A stretch of 15,858 nucleotides of DNA from Candidatus Methylomirabilota bacterium (GCA_023249205.1 JAHFDC010000003.1:1-15858); one strand, 5' to 3'. Counted from the stretch's first letter, positions 1 to 9,276 are shown. Notes: generated from the sequence alone by a model not told the origin. Made by a program: numbers and translations.

Positions 1-512
1 AGGCAGGCGGGCAGCGAACGCCGGAGTTCCTCTCGACCCATCCCGGCCCCGGCCGGCGGATCGAGAGCATCCGGGGCTGGCTCCCGGAGGCCCTCCCCTA
101 CTACCGCCCCACGCCGGAGCTGGCGGCGGAGGGAGGCCAGGCCCTGCCGTCCCTTGCGACGCGATCGGCGGGCGCCGCCCCGACCTCACCCTCGACGCCC
201 GCGATCCGCGACGCGCGCTGGGAGCGGGAGACGGCCGGCGGCCAGGCCGCAGGTGGTCTCCGGTTCGTCTTCACCCTGGACCGCCCCGTCGCCCTCGAGG
301 GTGCCGAGGTCCGCGGCCCAAGCGGGATTCTCTACCAGGTCTTTCTGGAAAGCCGCCTGGAGGCCAACCAGCGAGAGGCGATCACCCTCCCACCCGAGGC
401 GATCCCGGGTGGCATCCCGCCCGCCGGCCCCTACACCCTCACGCTCAGGGGACGGTTCCCCGACCCCGCCGGAGAGCCCTTCTCCGTCGAGCGGACCTAC
501 GCCGTGCGGTAA
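1..512 (+). CDS. M48-family metallopeptidase, C-terminal part (5' end outside window)
   Basis: The frame open from base 3 to the TAA at 510-512 gives 169 residues. It begins with a segment containing PEFLSTHPGPGRRIES followed by LPEALPYYRP. The STHP-x-P-x-x-RI motif and the LPEALPYY tail are the usual C-terminal end of bacterial M48 peptidases of the LoiP/YcaL/BepA type, zinc proteases that act at the membrane or in the periplasm. The HExxH zinc site would lie upstream and is not in the window. After this signature the protein continues for about 130 residues: a Pro/Ala/Ser-rich linker (about residues 50-75), then a segment rich in alternating hydrophobic residues ending PFSVERTYAVR. This looks like an added beta-rich domain, which many M48 proteins lack. 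Fold and role of that extension are unknown. The gene converges on tenA. Confidence 0.8.
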   Translation, partial: AGGQRTPEFLSTHPGPGRRIESIRGWLPEALPYYRPTPELAAEGGQALPSLATRSAGAAPTSPSTPAIRDARWERETAGGQAAGGLRFVFTLDRPVALEGAEVRGPSGILYQVFLESRLEANQREAITLPPEAIPGGIPPAGPYTLTLRGRFPDPAGEPFSVERTYAVR

Positions 513-548
513 CCCCTCCGACCCACCGCGCGAACTTGCCCACTGGCC

Positions 549-757
549 TGATGTGACTCCGACGAATTGTAGATAACGCTCAGGCGATGACTGGCGTGCC
601 GGGCCAAATGACGAGCATCACGAAGCCCGAGGAGGGGCGGGTACCCGGCAATGGTGGGTTGGGAGGTGTACGTCCTGGTATGTTGAGGATCGCCGCGGGC
701 ACCACCCGCAGGGTGGTCGGAGAACGACGTGAGGCGACGTCAGTTGGCCCGGCACTA
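549..757 (-). repeat. Dispersed palindromic repeat, copy 1 (209 bp)
   Basis: Copy 1 of a three-copy family. Read on the minus strand it starts with TAG (757-755, the tenA stop codon) and TGCCGGGCCAACTGACG. The inverted arm, GTGCCGGGCCAAATGACG, lies at 596-613, so the 160-bp core 596-755 has 18-bp arms with one mismatch, and a further TCACG pairs inside them. Beyond the core, 549-595 aligns without gaps to the flank of copy 2 (shared GTGACTCC, ATTGTAGATA, TCAGGCGA). Bases 682-755 match copy 3 with a single difference. A perfect 7-bp hairpin with a GCA triloop (ACCACCC/GGGTGGT) lies at 701-717. There is no coding capacity. Confidence 0.9.
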
Positions 758-1423
758 CAGCGGCCAGCGCTCCATCCGATAGGACATCTCCCAGAAGGCG
801 AACTCGTAGCGGCTGCTGGTCAAAAAGTGGCGCCGCATCCGGTCCCGCTCGGCTCTGCCCGCCCCCGCTGCCAGCCGGTCGGTGAGGTCGCGGAGCCAGC
901 GGGCCAGCTTCGTAAACTCGGGGCCGCTATAGGTCCGGATCCAGTCCGCATACGGGTTCGCGCGGCCGGGCCGCTGCCCCTTGGCGAGGGCGGTGCCGAG
1001 TTCCCAGTAGCCCCACTGGCACGGCAGCAGCGTCGCGCAGAGTTCGGCCAGCGTGCCAGAGGTCGCCACCTGAAGCAGGTGCCGGGTATAGGCGTAGGCG
1101 GTGGGGGCGGGGCGGGTCTGCTCCAGCGCCGCCGGGCTCACGCCGAACCGGCGCGCGTAGCGGCGGAGCAGATCCATCTCGGTGTGGAGCGTGTGGTGCA
1201 GGAGAGCGGCGAATTCCCCCATGGTCGTGAGGTCGTCTGCCCGAGCCACGGCCAGAGCCAGGACCCGGCTGTACTCCACCAGGAAGACGTAATCCTGGCA
1301 GAGATAGAACCGGAAGCGCCGCCGCGTGAGGCGCCCGCTCCCGATCCCCCGCACGAAGGGATGGGCGGCGATCCTGCGCCAGATGGGATCCGCCTTTCTC
1401 CGCACATCCGCCGTGAAGGCCAT
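755..1423 (-). CDS. tenA: TenA family aminopyrimidine aminohydrolase (thiaminase II)
   Basis: This 222-residue protein has the normal TenA length. TenA hydrolyses the C-N bond of aminopyrimidines from degraded thiamine, salvaging the HMP moiety, in the cytoplasm. Visible family features are HPFVRGIGSG (21-30), FRFYLCQDYVFLVEYSRVLA (37-56, with the conserved Asp44), the catalytic Cys135 in TLLPCQWGYWE, and Glu207 in SSRYEFAFWEM. Asp44 and Cys135 sit at the same positions as in the Bacillus enzyme. The ATG at 1423-1421 has a GGGAGG about 8-9 nt upstream. No other thiamine gene is next to it, and I see no TPP riboswitch upstream on its strand. Its TAG stop (757-755) is the first triplet of dispersed repeat copy 1. 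Some TenA relatives deaminate other pyrimidines, so the exact substrate is inferred. Confidence 0.92.
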   Translation of the reverse strand: MAFTADVRRKADPIWRRIAAHPFVRGIGSGRLTRRRFRFYLCQDYVFLVEYSRVLALAVARADDLTTMGEFAALLHHTLHTEMDLLRRYARRFGVSPAALEQTRPAPTAYAYTRHLLQVATSGTLAELCATLLPCQWGYWELGTALAKGQRPGRANPYADWIRTYSGPEFTKLARWLRDLTDRLAAGAGRAERDRMRRHFLTSSRYEFAFWEMSYRMERWPL

Positions 1424-1729
1424 CTGTCCACCCTCCCACCAGGCCCGGCCTCTCGGCCTCTCAAGACGCCGGGCTCGGATGGTGCCGCCGGCCGCGCGCC
1501 GAAGGCGGCTGAGACCGTGGCCAGCGGGAGCCCGCGGAAAAACCGGGAAGGCGTGTAACTAGCGAAAAAACCTGCTTTCAGAAGATTTCCGGTTAGACGT
1601 CCTGAATTCCGACACCGGCCCGGGACCACCCCGCGGACGGGCCCGTAGCCGGAGGGCGTCCTTGAGGTGGCGGCCCCGAGCGCGCGCCAGTATACACCAT
1701 TTTCCCCCGCGCGCCCCTCGGGCGAATCC
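1424..1729. other. Divergent intergenic stretch upstream of tenA
   Basis: About 300 bp without a supportable gene. I find no convincing tenA promoter. The best minus-strand -10 is a TATACT (forward AGTATA at 1689-1694) without a recognisable -35. The stretch 1535-1600 is locally richer in A and T (AAAAACC, GAAAAAACC) and may hold a weak divergent promoter. Several short GC-rich inverted repeats are present but none is followed by a T run. Confidence 0.4.
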
Positions 1730-1745
1730 TGGCACCCTGCTTGCT
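1730..1745 (+). promoter_or_regulatory. Sigma-54 (RpoN) type promoter
   Basis: TGGCACCCTGCTTGCT matches every specified base of the -24/-12 consensus TGGCAC-N5-TTGCW. The GG at 1731-1732 and GC at 1743-1744 are separated by exactly 10 bp. The start point would be near 1756, reading towards the acyl-CoA synthetase operon. A match of this quality by chance is improbable in 16 kb. Sigma-54 promoters need an enhancer-binding activator, and none is encoded in the window. Confidence 0.7.
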
Positions 1746-1771
1746 CGTCTGAAGCGATGAGGCACCCGGCT

Positions 1772-1799
1772 TTGACAGGAGGCGCTGTCGCCGTATACT
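1772..1799 (+). promoter_or_regulatory. Sigma-70 type promoter for leader/fad operon
   Basis: TTGACA at 1772-1777 and TATACT at 1794-1799 are separated by 16 bp. This is a perfect -35 and a five-of-six -10 in a GC-rich region where such matches are rare. The predicted start is near 1806, giving a leader of about 290 nt before the first gene. It lies about 30 bp downstream of the sigma-54-type promoter in the same direction. Confidence 0.75.
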
Positions 1800-1805
1800 A
1801 CATGA

Positions 1806-2093
1806 ATACAGGGCGTTGCGGCCTGCAGCAGTCACGTTGTCGCGTCCTGTTTCCTCCGTCATCACCGCCCCCGTCGCCCATCGGGGTGGCAGGGGGGTAT
1901 GCAGGCGTCAGCGACGCGGGGGGCGGGAGGTGCACCGGGAACGAGCCCGCAGCCGGCGGACCGACGGGGGTGGACCTGACCTAGAGGCGCTGTCAGGGAG
2001 CAGGGAAGAGGCGCAGGGCGGGTGCCGGGGTGATGGCGGAGGAACCCATCGTCGGCCCCCGTTTTTTTTGCCTGTCGGCCGGGAAGGAGGCCG
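1806..2093 (+). promoter_or_regulatory. Long GC-rich 5' leader of fad operon, possible cis-regulatory RNA or small RNA
   Basis: Between the promoters and the first gene lie about 290 nt with no supportable ORF. The leader is rich in potential stems and ends in a terminator-like hairpin plus T8 (2024-2069). A second small hairpin, CGGCC/GGCCG (2076-2080 with 2089-2093), encloses the Shine-Dalgarno sequence GGAAGGAGG. The arrangement resembles an attenuated or riboswitch leader, or a free-standing RNA of about 260 nt. I could not match it to a known class (TPP, cobalamin, T-box, fluoride, SRP RNA, RNase P RNA and tmRNA were considered). Confidence 0.45.
2024..2069 (+). terminator. Intrinsic terminator-like hairpin inside the operon leader
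   Basis: A GC-rich stem-loop (TGATGG at 2031-2036 pairing with CCATCG at 2046-2051, extended by GGGG at 2027-2030 with CCCC at 2056-2059 around a four-base bulge) is followed by CG and eight Ts at 2062-2069. It lies only about 30 nt before the start of the first gene. It is either an attenuator or the end of a separate short transcript. Confidence 0.55.
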
Positions 2094-2099
2094 GTGCCA

Positions 2100-3938
2100 G
2101 TGACGGTGCTGGACATCTATCGGAAGGCTCTGGCCCGGCCCGCGAGCGCCCCGCTGGTTTGCGCCAAGCGAGGCGCGGCCTACCAGGACCTCACGGCCGG
2201 GGAGTTCTCCCGTCAGGGGGAGGCGATCGCGGCCGCCCTGTCGGCGCAGGGCGTCCGCCCGGGGGATCGCGTCGGCATCCTCTCGGAGAATCGCCCCGAG
2301 TGGTTGCTGGCGGATTACGCCCTGATCCGTCTGGGGGCGGTCAGTGTTCCACTGCACGCCACTCTCCCGGCGGCCCAGGTGCAGGCGATCCTCCGCGACG
2401 CCGGCGCCCTCCTTGCCCTGGTATCCACGGCGAGCCAGCGGGAGAAGATCGGGCGGCCCTCGTGGCTGAGCCGAGCGCCTTCGGTGGTCGTGTTTGATCC
2501 TGCCGCAGCCCAGCCGGGGGACAAGACGCTTGCCGACCTCATCGCCCAGGGCGGGCCACAACCAGCGCCGGGCAGCGAGCCGAAGGCCGAGGACCTCGCC
2601 ACCCTCATCTACACCTCCGGGACCACGGGGGAGCCCAAGGGGGTGATGCTCACCCACGGAAACCTGGTGGCGAACCTCACCGCCCTCGAGGGCCTGGCCC
2701 CCCTCGGTCCCGAGGACGTGGCCCTTTCCTTCCTCCCCCTCTCCCACGTGCTCGAGCGGATCGCCGGGACGTACCTCGTCCTCATGTGCGGAGGTGTCGT
2801 GGCTTTCGCCGAGGGCCTCGAGACGCTGACCGACAACATCCGGGAGGTGCGCCCGACCCTGATGATCGGGGTCCCCCTCTTCTACGAGCGGATGCGGGCA
2901 AAGATCCTGGCCGAGGCCGAGAAGAAGCCGGCCCCGCTCCGGCGCGTCTTTGCCTGGGGTCTGGCGGCGTCCCGGGCGGCCTTCGCCGCGCGGCAGGCGG
3001 GTGACGTGCCTCCCCTCCCCCTCCGGGTGAAGGCGGCGCTCGCAGACCGGCTCGTCGGCGCCCGCGTCCGGGCCGCGCTCGGCGGGCGCCTCCGCCTCTT
3101 CGTCTCGGGCGGCGCGCCGCTACCCGTGGAGGTGGGGGCCTTCTTCCACGCGCTGGGTCTCCCCGTGTACGAGGGATACGGCCTCACCGAAACCTCGCCC
3201 GTGGTCAGCCTGAACCGCCCGGGCGCCCTGCGGCTGGGGACCGTGGGGCCGCCCATCCCCGGCGTGGAGGTGAGGATCGCCGCGGATGGGGAGATCCTGG
3301 TCCGGGGGGCCAACGTGATGGCGGGCTACTGGCGGAAATCCCGGGCCACCCGGACCGCCCTCAAGGACGGGTGGCTGCACACGGGCGACCTCGGCCACCT
3401 GGACGAGGCGGGCTTCCTGGTCATCACCGACCGGAAGAAGGACCTGCTGGTGACGGCCGGAGGGAAGAAGATCGCCCCCCGGGGCCTGGAGGAGCGGATC
3501 CGCCGTCACCCGGCGATCCGGGACCTGGTCATCGTGGGCGAGGGGCGCGCCTTCCTCGCCGCCCTGGTGGTCCCGCGGGAGGAGGCTCTCCGGGCCCGCG
3601 CGGCGGAGGCCGGAATTCCGGGGGAGACGGGCGACCTCCTGAAGGACCCCCGGACGGAACTCCTCCTTCTCGGCGACCTGGACCGGCTGACCGCGGACTG
3701 TGCCCCGCACGAGAAGGTCCGGCGGATCCTCTTCCTCCGGGAGCCCTTCAGCCTGGCCAGCGGGGAGATGACCCCGACGCTCAAGGTCCGGCGGGCCGCC
3801 GTGGCGGCCCGCCACCGGGAGGCCATCGAGCGCCTGTATGCGGGCGAGACGCCGGCCCGCGCGACCTGGATCAGCCTCGGGGGACGCTTCCTCTCCCGTC
3901 TCTCCTGGCTGCCCCGCTGGGTGCGGAGGAGCGCATGA
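2100..3938 (+). CDS. Long-chain acyl-CoA synthetase (AMP-forming, FAA1/COG1022 type)
   Basis: The 612-residue protein activates fatty acids to acyl-CoA with ATP, feeding the beta-oxidation genes that follow. Adenylate-forming motifs are complete: P-loop YTSGTTGEPKG (171-181), YEGYGLTETSP (357-366), WLHTGDLG (425-432), hinge ITDRKKDLLVTAGGKK (442-457) and the C-terminal catalytic lysine in MTPTLKVRR. Length and motif style fit the FAA1-like family, which lacks a signal sequence. I chose GTG 2100 because AAGGAGG (2084-2090) lies 9 nt upstream. The in-frame GTG at 2094 is only 3 nt from it and would add two residues. It is the first gene after the sigma-54/sigma-70 promoter pair and the leader hairpin. 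Its TGA overlaps the next ATG (ATGA). Chain-length preference cannot be read from sequence. Confidence 0.92.
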   Translation: MTVLDIYRKALARPASAPLVCAKRGAAYQDLTAGEFSRQGEAIAAALSAQGVRPGDRVGILSENRPEWLLADYALIRLGAVSVPLHATLPAAQVQAILRDAGALLALVSTASQREKIGRPSWLSRAPSVVVFDPAAAQPGDKTLADLIAQGGPQPAPGSEPKAEDLATLIYTSGTTGEPKGVMLTHGNLVANLTALEGLAPLGPEDVALSFLPLSHVLERIAGTYLVLMCGGVVAFAEGLETLTDNIREVRPTLMIGVPLFYERMRAKILAEAEKKPAPLRRVFAWGLAASRAAFAARQAGDVPPLPLRVKAALADRLVGARVRAALGGRLRLFVSGGAPLPVEVGAFFHALGLPVYEGYGLTETSPVVSLNRPGALRLGTVGPPIPGVEVRIAADGEILVRGANVMAGYWRKSRATRTALKDGWLHTGDLGHLDEAGFLVITDRKKDLLVTAGGKKIAPRGLEERIRRHPAIRDLVIVGEGRAFLAALVVPREEALRARAAEAGIPGETGDLLKDPRTELLLLGDLDRLTADCAPHEKVRRILFLREPFSLASGEMTPTLKVRRAAVAARHREAIERLYAGETPARATWISLGGRFLSRLSWLPRWVRRSA

Positions 3939-6307
3939 GGCCGATCCGGTCGGTGGCGGTCCTAGGCGCGGGGGTCATGGGGCGCCAACTGGCCGCCCTC
4001 CTCGCGAATGCCCATCTCCGGGTCACGCTCCTGGATGTCCTGCCGACCGGGCTGACGGGAGCGGAGGAGGCGCAGGTCCGCAACCGGTTGGCCCGCGAAG
4101 CGGTGGAGGCCATCCGGCGGTCAAGCCCGCCGGCCCTGTTCCTGCCCGAGATGGCCGACGCCATCCGGGTCGGAAACCTGACGGACCACCTCGCGTGGCT
4201 CGAGGAGGCGGACTGGATCCTCGAGGCCGTGGCCGAGGATGCCGGGATCAAGCAGGCCCTCTTCGCCGGCGTGGATGCCCACCGGGCCCCGGGGACGCTC
4301 ATCAGCAGCAACACATCGAGCCTCCGACTGGCTGGCCTCGCCGCCGGCCGCTCGGACGACTTCCGCCGCCACTTCCTCGGAACCCACTTCTTCAATCCGC
4401 CCCGCTACATGCGCCTCCTCGAGATTGCGGGGACGATGGAGACCGACCCGGCCGTCCTGGAAGGGATGGAGGCATTCGGGAGCTTGGCCCTGGGCAAGGG
4501 CGTGGTGCGGGCGAAGGATACGCCTGGATTCATCGCGAACCGGATTGGCGTCCACGCCACGCTCCTCGCCTTCCGCGTCATGGAAGAAGAGGGGCTCTCC
4601 GTCGAGGAGGTGGACGCCCTGACCGGCCCCCCGCTGGGGAGACCGCGGACCGCCGCCCTCCGGACGCTCGACCTGGTCGGCCTCGACACCTTCGCCCGGG
4701 TCGTCCGGGCCATCGGGGACCAGGCGGAAGGGGACGAGGAGCAGTCCCGCTTCCGGGTCCCCGCGCTGGTCGAGGGGCTCCTCAACGCGGGACGCCTCGG
4801 AGAGAAGACCGGCGCAGGCTTCTACCGGACCGCTCCCGACGGGGGCCGCATGGCCCTCGACGTGAAGACGCTGGAGTACCGCCCGGCCGAGCGGGATCCC
4901 TTCCCGGCGCTCGAGGCATTGCGCGGCCTGGAGGACCCCGGGGAGCGGGTGCGCCGCCTCCTGACGTCAGACGATCGGGCGGCAACGCTCGCCTGGCGCC
5001 TGCTGGGCGGAACCCTCCGCTACGCCGCGGCCCGCGTGCCGGAGGTCGCCGATGGCCCGCTCGCCGTGGATCAGGCGATGCGGTGGGGCTTCGGCTGGGA
5101 TCTGCCCCCCTTCGCTGCCTGGGACACTCTCGGCGTCGGGGAGGCGGCGCACCGCCTCTCGGCCGAGGGGTCGCAACTCCCGCCCCTCGTCGAGGCGGTG
5201 CTGGCAGCCGAGCCGAGTGCCTTCTACCCCGAACGACGGGGGATCCGGACGGTCTTTGACCTCGAGGCCCGTGGCCACCTGCCGATCGCCGAGGAGCCGG
5301 GAGTCCTCGCGCTCGCCCGCCGCAAGGCCGTGGGAGGCCTGGTGGAGCACCGCGGGGGGGCGAGCCTGGTGGACCTCGGGGACGGAGTCCTCGCGCTCGA
5401 GTTTCACAGCAAGCTGAACGCGCTGGGTGCCGATGCCCTCGCGCTGCTCGAGCGCGGCCTCTTCCGGGCAACCAGCGACTTCGCCGCCCTGCTGATCGGC
5501 AATCAGGGTCCCCACTTCTCCGCCGGGGCGGACCTGAGCCTCCTGCTGTTCGCCGCCGAGGAGGAGGACTGGAACGAGATTGACGGGATGGTCCGCACCT
5601 TCCAGCGGGCGGTCCGGTCGGTCCGGGAGGCGGCGGTCCCCGTCGTGGCCGCGCCCTTCGGCCGGACCCTGGGGGGTGGAGCCGAACTGACGCTCGCGGC
5701 CCACCGGGCGGTGGCCGCGGCCGAGACCTACATGGGCCTGGTCGAGACCGGCGTGGGCCTGCTCCCGGCCGGGGGGGGCTGCGCCGAGATGCTGCGCCGC
5801 CACATGGCCCTCCTCCCACCGGATACCGGCCTCGATCCCCAGCCCCTCCTGAAGCGGGTCTTCGAGACCATCGCCTTCGCCAAGGTGTCCTCTTCGGCGG
5901 CGGAGGCGCGTCGCCTCCTCCTGCTCAGGCCGGAAGATGAGGTCGTCATGAACCCGGACCGGCTCCTCGCGGAGGCGAAGGCCGTCGCCCTCCACCTGGC
6001 GCACTCGGCCAGGCCGCCGCTCCCGCCCGCCGGGCCGATCCCGGTCCTGGGGGAGCCGGGCTTCGCCCTGCTCTCCCTCGGTATCCACCTGGCCCACCGG
6101 GGCGGCCACATCACCGCCTACGAGCGGGAGATCGCGACGGCGCTGGCGCGCGTGCTGACCGGCGGGGAGCGTCCCCACCCGGGGACCGCCACGGCCGAAG
6201 AGATCATGGACCTGGAACGCGAGGCCTTCCTCCGCCTGCTCGGGCGGCGGGAGACCCAGGAGCGGATCCGGCACACCCTGAAGACGGGGAAGCCGCTCCG
6301 CAATTGA
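3935..6307 (+). CDS. fadN: Bifunctional 3-hydroxyacyl-CoA dehydrogenase / enoyl-CoA hydratase
   Basis: This 790-residue protein is almost exactly the length of Bacillus FadN (789), with the dehydrogenase first and the hydratase last, opposite to E. coli FadB. The NAD-binding loop GAGVMG is at 11-16, the catalytic His151 in [11 protein letters not shown], and the second dehydrogenase helix region with [12 protein letters not shown] at 194-205. The C-terminal crotonase domain (about 475-690) has the oxyanion segment HFSAGADLS (527-535), the catalytic Glu584 in GGGAEL and Glu604 in [11 protein letters not shown]. It carries out steps 2 and 3 of beta-oxidation. The ATG at 3935 has GGAGG at 3925-3929 and overlaps the stop of the synthetase gene. 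A longer upstream open frame exists but is a shadow of that gene. Confidence 0.95.
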   Translation: MRPIRSVAVLGAGVMGRQLAALLANAHLRVTLLDVLPTGLTGAEEAQVRNRLAREAVEAIRRSSPPALFLPEMADAIRVGNLTDHLAWLEEADWILEAVAEDAGIKQALFAGVDAHRAPGTLISSNTSSLRLAGLAAGRSDDFRRHFLGTHFFNPPRYMRLLEIAGTMETDPAVLEGMEAFGSLALGKGVVRAKDTPGFIANRIGVHATLLAFRVMEEEGLSVEEVDALTGPPLGRPRTAALRTLDLVGLDTFARVVRAIGDQAEGDEEQSRFRVPALVEGLLNAGRLGEKTGAGFYRTAPDGGRMALDVKTLEYRPAERDPFPALEALRGLEDPGERVRRLLTSDDRAATLAWRLLGGTLRYAAARVPEVADGPLAVDQAMRWGFGWDLPPFAAWDTLGVGEAAHRLSAEGSQLPPLVEAVLAAEPSAFYPERRGIRTVFDLEARGHLPIAEEPGVLALARRKAVGGLVEHRGGASLVDLGDGVLALEFHSKLNALGADALALLERGLFRATSDFAALLIGNQGPHFSAGADLSLLLFAAEEEDWNEIDGMVRTFQRAVRSVREAAVPVVAAPFGRTLGGGAELTLAAHRAVAAAETYMGLVETGVGLLPAGGGCAEMLRRHMALLPPDTGLDPQPLLKRVFETIAFAKVSSSAAEARRLLLLRPEDEVVMNPDRLLAEAKAVALHLAHSARPPLPPAGPIPVLGEPGFALLSLGIHLAHRGGHITAYEREIATALARVLTGGERPHPGTATAEEIMDLEREAFLRLLGRRETQERIRHTLKTGKPLRN

Positions 6308-6315
6308 GGATGACC

Positions 6316-7491
6316 ATGGATGAGCCAGTCATCGTGTCGGCGGTACGGACGGCGGTGGGCAAGGCCCCGCGGGGAAGCCTCCGCCACGCCCGCCCGGATG
6401 AGATGGCGGCGGTGGCCATCCGGGCCGCGATCGCTCGGGTCCCGGGGCTGAAGCAGGAGGCGGTGGACGACCTGATCCTCGGGTGCGCCATGCCCGAGGC
6501 CGAGCAGGGAATGAACGTGGCGCGGCAGGCGGGTCTCCGGGCCGGCCTGCCGGTCTCGGTCCCGGCCTGCACCATCAACCGCTTCTGCGCCTCGGGCCTC
6601 CAGGCGATTGCCTTCGCGGCCGAGCGGATCCAGACCGGCGCAGCCGAGGTGGTGGTGGCCGGGGGGACGGAGAGCATGAGCCTCGTCCCGATGGGAGGGT
6701 TCAAGATCGCCCCCAACCCGGCGCTCATGGCCGAGTACCCCGATTCCTACCTCAGCGTCGGGCTCACCGCCGAGGTCGTCGCGGCCAAGTGCGGGATCCC
6801 CCGGGAGGCCCAGGACCGCTTCGCGCTGGAGAGCCACCGGAGAGCGGTAGCCGCCCTGCGGGAAGGGCGCTTCGCAGAGGAGATCGTCCCGCTGCCCCTG
6901 TCGGCCGCCACGGGTGCCCCGCCCGTCCTCTTCGACCGGGACGAGGGCCCCCGGCCGGACACCTCCCTCGAGGCGCTGGCCAAACTCCCGCCCGCCTTCC
7001 AGAAGGACGGGACGGTGACCGCGGGGAACACCTCCCAGATGAGCGACGGCGCCGCGGCAGTAGTGGTGATGGCGAGGCGGCGCGCCGAGATGCTCAAGGC
7101 GAAGCCCCTCGCGCGCTTCCTCGGCTACGCCGTGGCCGGCCTCCCCCCGGAGGAGATGGGGCTCGGCCCCGCCTACGCGGTGCCGAAGGTCCTGCGGCAG
7201 ACCGGCCTGGGGCTCGAGCAGGTGGACCTGATCGAGCTCAACGAGGCCTTCGCCGCCCAGGTCCTCGGGGTGATGCAGATGCTGGGGCTGGATCCGGCAA
7301 AGGTAAACGTGAACGGGGGGGCCATCGCCCTCGGGCATCCGCTCGGCTGCACCGGCGCGAAGTTGACCGCAACGCTGCTGTACGAACTGCAGCGGCGCGG
7401 CAGCCGGATCGGCCTGGTCACCATGTGCGTCGGGGGCGGAATGGGGGCGGCGGGACTCTTCGCCCGGGAGGACGGAGGGAGCGCGCCATGA
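6316..7491 (+). CDS. fadA: Acetyl-CoA C-acyltransferase (3-ketoacyl-CoA thiolase)
   Basis: A 391-residue thiolase, the same length as Bacillus FadA. It cleaves 3-ketoacyl-CoA to acetyl-CoA and a shortened acyl-CoA. The nucleophile Cys91 is in [15 protein letters not shown] at 309-312, His341 in [16 protein letters not shown] and the second catalytic Cys371 in CVGGGMGA. I chose ATG 6316 because GAGG (6306-6309, overlapping the fadN stop) is 6 nt upstream and the protein then begins [12 protein letters not shown], the usual thiolase start. ATG 6310 would add two residues. The TGA overlaps the fadE ATG by the ATGA arrangement, so the genes are translationally coupled. A biosynthetic acetoacetyl-CoA thiolase is possible by sequence, but the operon favours degradation. 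Confidence 0.95.
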   Translation: MDEPVIVSAVRTAVGKAPRGSLRHARPDEMAAVAIRAAIARVPGLKQEAVDDLILGCAMPEAEQGMNVARQAGLRAGLPVSVPACTINRFCASGLQAIAFAAERIQTGAAEVVVAGGTESMSLVPMGGFKIAPNPALMAEYPDSYLSVGLTAEVVAAKCGIPREAQDRFALESHRRAVAALREGRFAEEIVPLPLSAATGAPPVLFDRDEGPRPDTSLEALAKLPPAFQKDGTVTAGNTSQMSDGAAAVVVMARRRAEMLKAKPLARFLGYAVAGLPPEEMGLGPAYAVPKVLRQTGLGLEQVDLIELNEAFAAQVLGVMQMLGLDPAKVNVNGGAIALGHPLGCTGAKLTATLLYELQRRGSRIGLVTMCVGGGMGAAGLFAREDGGSAP

Positions 7492-9269
7492 CGGTCCCCG
7501 CCGCGCAGGAAGCCCCCCGCGTCCTCGGCGGCGCCTTCCTCCTGGGGGAGACGCCGGCGGAGGCGATCTTTACGCCGGAGGACCTGACGGCCGAGGAGCG
7601 GATGATGGGGCAGGTGGCGGCCGACTTCGTGGCCCAGGAGGTCCTCCCCCGCCTCGAGGCGATCGAGCACCAGGAGCCGGGGGTCATGGTGAGCCTGCTC
7701 AAGCGAGCCGGCGCGCTCGGGCTGCTGGGCGCCGACGTCCCGGAGGCGCACGGCGGCCTCAGCCTCCGGAAGGGCGCCTCCCTCCTACTGGCGGAGCCGC
7801 TCGGGGCCGTGGCCTCCTTCGCCGTCTCCCACGGAGCCCACACCTGCATCGGGACCCTGCCGCTCGTGTACTTCGGGACGCCTGAGCAGCAGGGCCGCTA
7901 CCTCCCCCGCCTGGCCAGCGGAGAGTGGCTCGGCGCCTACGCCCTCACCGAGGCCGGCTCCGGCTCCGATGCCCTGGCGGCCAAGACCACGGCGGTCCGG
8001 ACCCCGGACGGAGCGTACCGGTTGAACGGGACCAAGCTCTGGATCACGAACGCCGGCTTCGCCGACCTCTTCACGGTCTTCGCCAAGGTGGACGGGAAGG
8101 ACTTCAGCGCCTTCCTGGTGGAGCGGACCTTCCCGGGCGTCTCCGTCGGCCCCGAGGAGCGCAAGATGGGGATCAAGGGCTCCTCCACCCGACCGGTCCA
8201 TCTGACGGACGCGATCGTCCCGGCGCACAACCTCCTCGGGGAGGTCGGGCGGGGCCACGTCATCGCCTTCACGATCCTGAATCTGGGCCGCTTCAAGCTG
8301 GGGGCGGGCTGCCTCGGCGCGATGAAGGCGGCCCTGAAGGCGGCGACGCAGTACGCCGCCGCGCGGCAGCAGTTCGGCAAGCCGATCGCCTCCTTCGGCC
8401 TCATCCAGGGCAAACTGGCCCGGATGGCGGCGTCCATCTTCGCCGCCGAGAGCCTCCTGTACCGGACGGCGGGCCTGCTGGACCAGGCGCTCGCCGGCAC
8501 CGGGGGCGACCGGGAGGCGAGCCGGCGGGCCCTCGAGGAGGTCGCGGTGGAGTGCGCTCTCACCAAGGTCTTCTGCACCGAGGCGCTCGATGGCGTCGTG
8601 GACGAGGCGGTGCAGACCTTCGGCGGGTACGGCTACAGCCAGGAGTACCCGGTAGAGCGGTTCTACCGGGACTCCCGGATCAACCGCATCTTCGAGGGGA
8701 CCAACGAGATCAATCGCCTCCTCGCGGCCGGGATGATCCTGAAGCGGGCGGGCCAGGGGCGCCTCCCCCTGCTCCCCGCGCTGAAGGCGGCCCAGGAGGC
8801 GATCCTGGCCCCCCGGGAGCCTGCTGCCCAGGACGAGGGGCCGCTGGGGCCGGAGGCGGAGCGGGTCCGCCAGGGGAGGCAGGCCGCGTTGCTCCTGGCC
8901 GGGATGGCCTTCCAGAAGCACGGGGAGCGGCTCGCCGACGAGCAGGAGATCCTGGCCGGTTTGAGCGATCTCATCCTGAACCTCTTCGCGGCGGAGAGTG
9001 CCCTGCTCAGAGCCGCGCGAGCCCTCGCGCGCGGTGGACCCAAGGCGGCCACGGCGGCGGACCTTGCCCGGGCGGCAGTGGCCGAGGACGTGGCCGCTCT
9101 CGAGGCGACCGCGCGGCGCCTGCTGCCGACGCTGGCCGAGGGGGACGCGCTCCGGAGCGCGGGCGGCGCCCTCCGAAAGGTCCTGCGGGCTCTCCCCCCG
9201 GACCTGGTCGCCCTGCACCGGAAGAGCGCGGCCGCGACGCTCGCCGCGGGGGGGTACCCCCTTGCCTAG
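7488..9269 (+). CDS. fadE: Acyl-CoA dehydrogenase, FadE/VLCAD-like with C-terminal extension
   Basis: A 593-residue FAD enzyme making the first, alpha-beta, oxidation of acyl-CoA and passing electrons to ETF. It is nearly the same length as Bacillus FadE (594). Motifs include [11 protein letters not shown] (151-161), [11 protein letters not shown] (184-194), the substrate-loop segment [12 protein letters not shown] (266-277), [23 protein letters not shown] (376-398) and [11 protein letters not shown] (402-412), whose Glu corresponds to the family catalytic base region. About 180 residues follow, as in the larger dehydrogenases related to VLCAD. GGAGGGAG (7474-7481) precedes the ATG. No ETF or ETF dehydrogenase gene is in the window, so the electron acceptor must be encoded elsewhere. 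It is the fourth gene of the operon. Confidence 0.94.
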   Translation: MTVPAAQEAPRVLGGAFLLGETPAEAIFTPEDLTAEERMMGQVAADFVAQEVLPRLEAIEHQEPGVMVSLLKRAGALGLLGADVPEAHGGLSLRKGASLLLAEPLGAVASFAVSHGAHTCIGTLPLVYFGTPEQQGRYLPRLASGEWLGAYALTEAGSGSDALAAKTTAVRTPDGAYRLNGTKLWITNAGFADLFTVFAKVDGKDFSAFLVERTFPGVSVGPEERKMGIKGSSTRPVHLTDAIVPAHNLLGEVGRGHVIAFTILNLGRFKLGAGCLGAMKAALKAATQYAAARQQFGKPIASFGLIQGKLARMAASIFAAESLLYRTAGLLDQALAGTGGDREASRRALEEVAVECALTKVFCTEALDGVVDEAVQTFGGYGYSQEYPVERFYRDSRINRIFEGTNEINRLLAAGMILKRAGQGRLPLLPALKAAQEAILAPREPAAQDEGPLGPEAERVRQGRQAALLLAGMAFQKHGERLADEQEILAGLSDLILNLFAAESALLRAARALARGGPKAATAADLARAAVAEDVAALEATARRLLPTLAEGDALRSAGGALRKVLRALPPDLVALHRKSAAATLAAGGYPLA

Positions 9270-9276
9270 GAAGCGG

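Noticed and set aside
1424..1560. Possible TPP riboswitch upstream of tenA (a CTGAGA occurs at 1509-1514)
   Set aside because: The hexamer is on the strand opposite to tenA and the rest of the thi-box consensus is absent.
1689..1694. Minus-strand TATACT as a tenA -10 box
   Set aside because: No -35 hexamer at a usable distance and the resulting leader would be about 260 nt; not strong enough to list as a promoter.
1802..1984. Small ORF (ATG 1802, about 60 codons) right after the sigma-70-type -10 box
   Set aside because: No ribosome site, start lies at or before the predicted transcription start, and the composition looks like random GC-rich translation.
1960..2069. T-box or fluoride-riboswitch look-alikes (GGGGGTGGACC; GGTGATGG) in the fad leader
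   Set aside because: Only short fragments match; the defining stems, loops and spacing of those classes are missing.
3371..5819. Long open frames overlapping the synthetase and fadN genes on both strands
   Set aside because: Pro/Gly/Arg-rich shadow translations caused by high third-position GC; the true genes have complete catalytic motifs.
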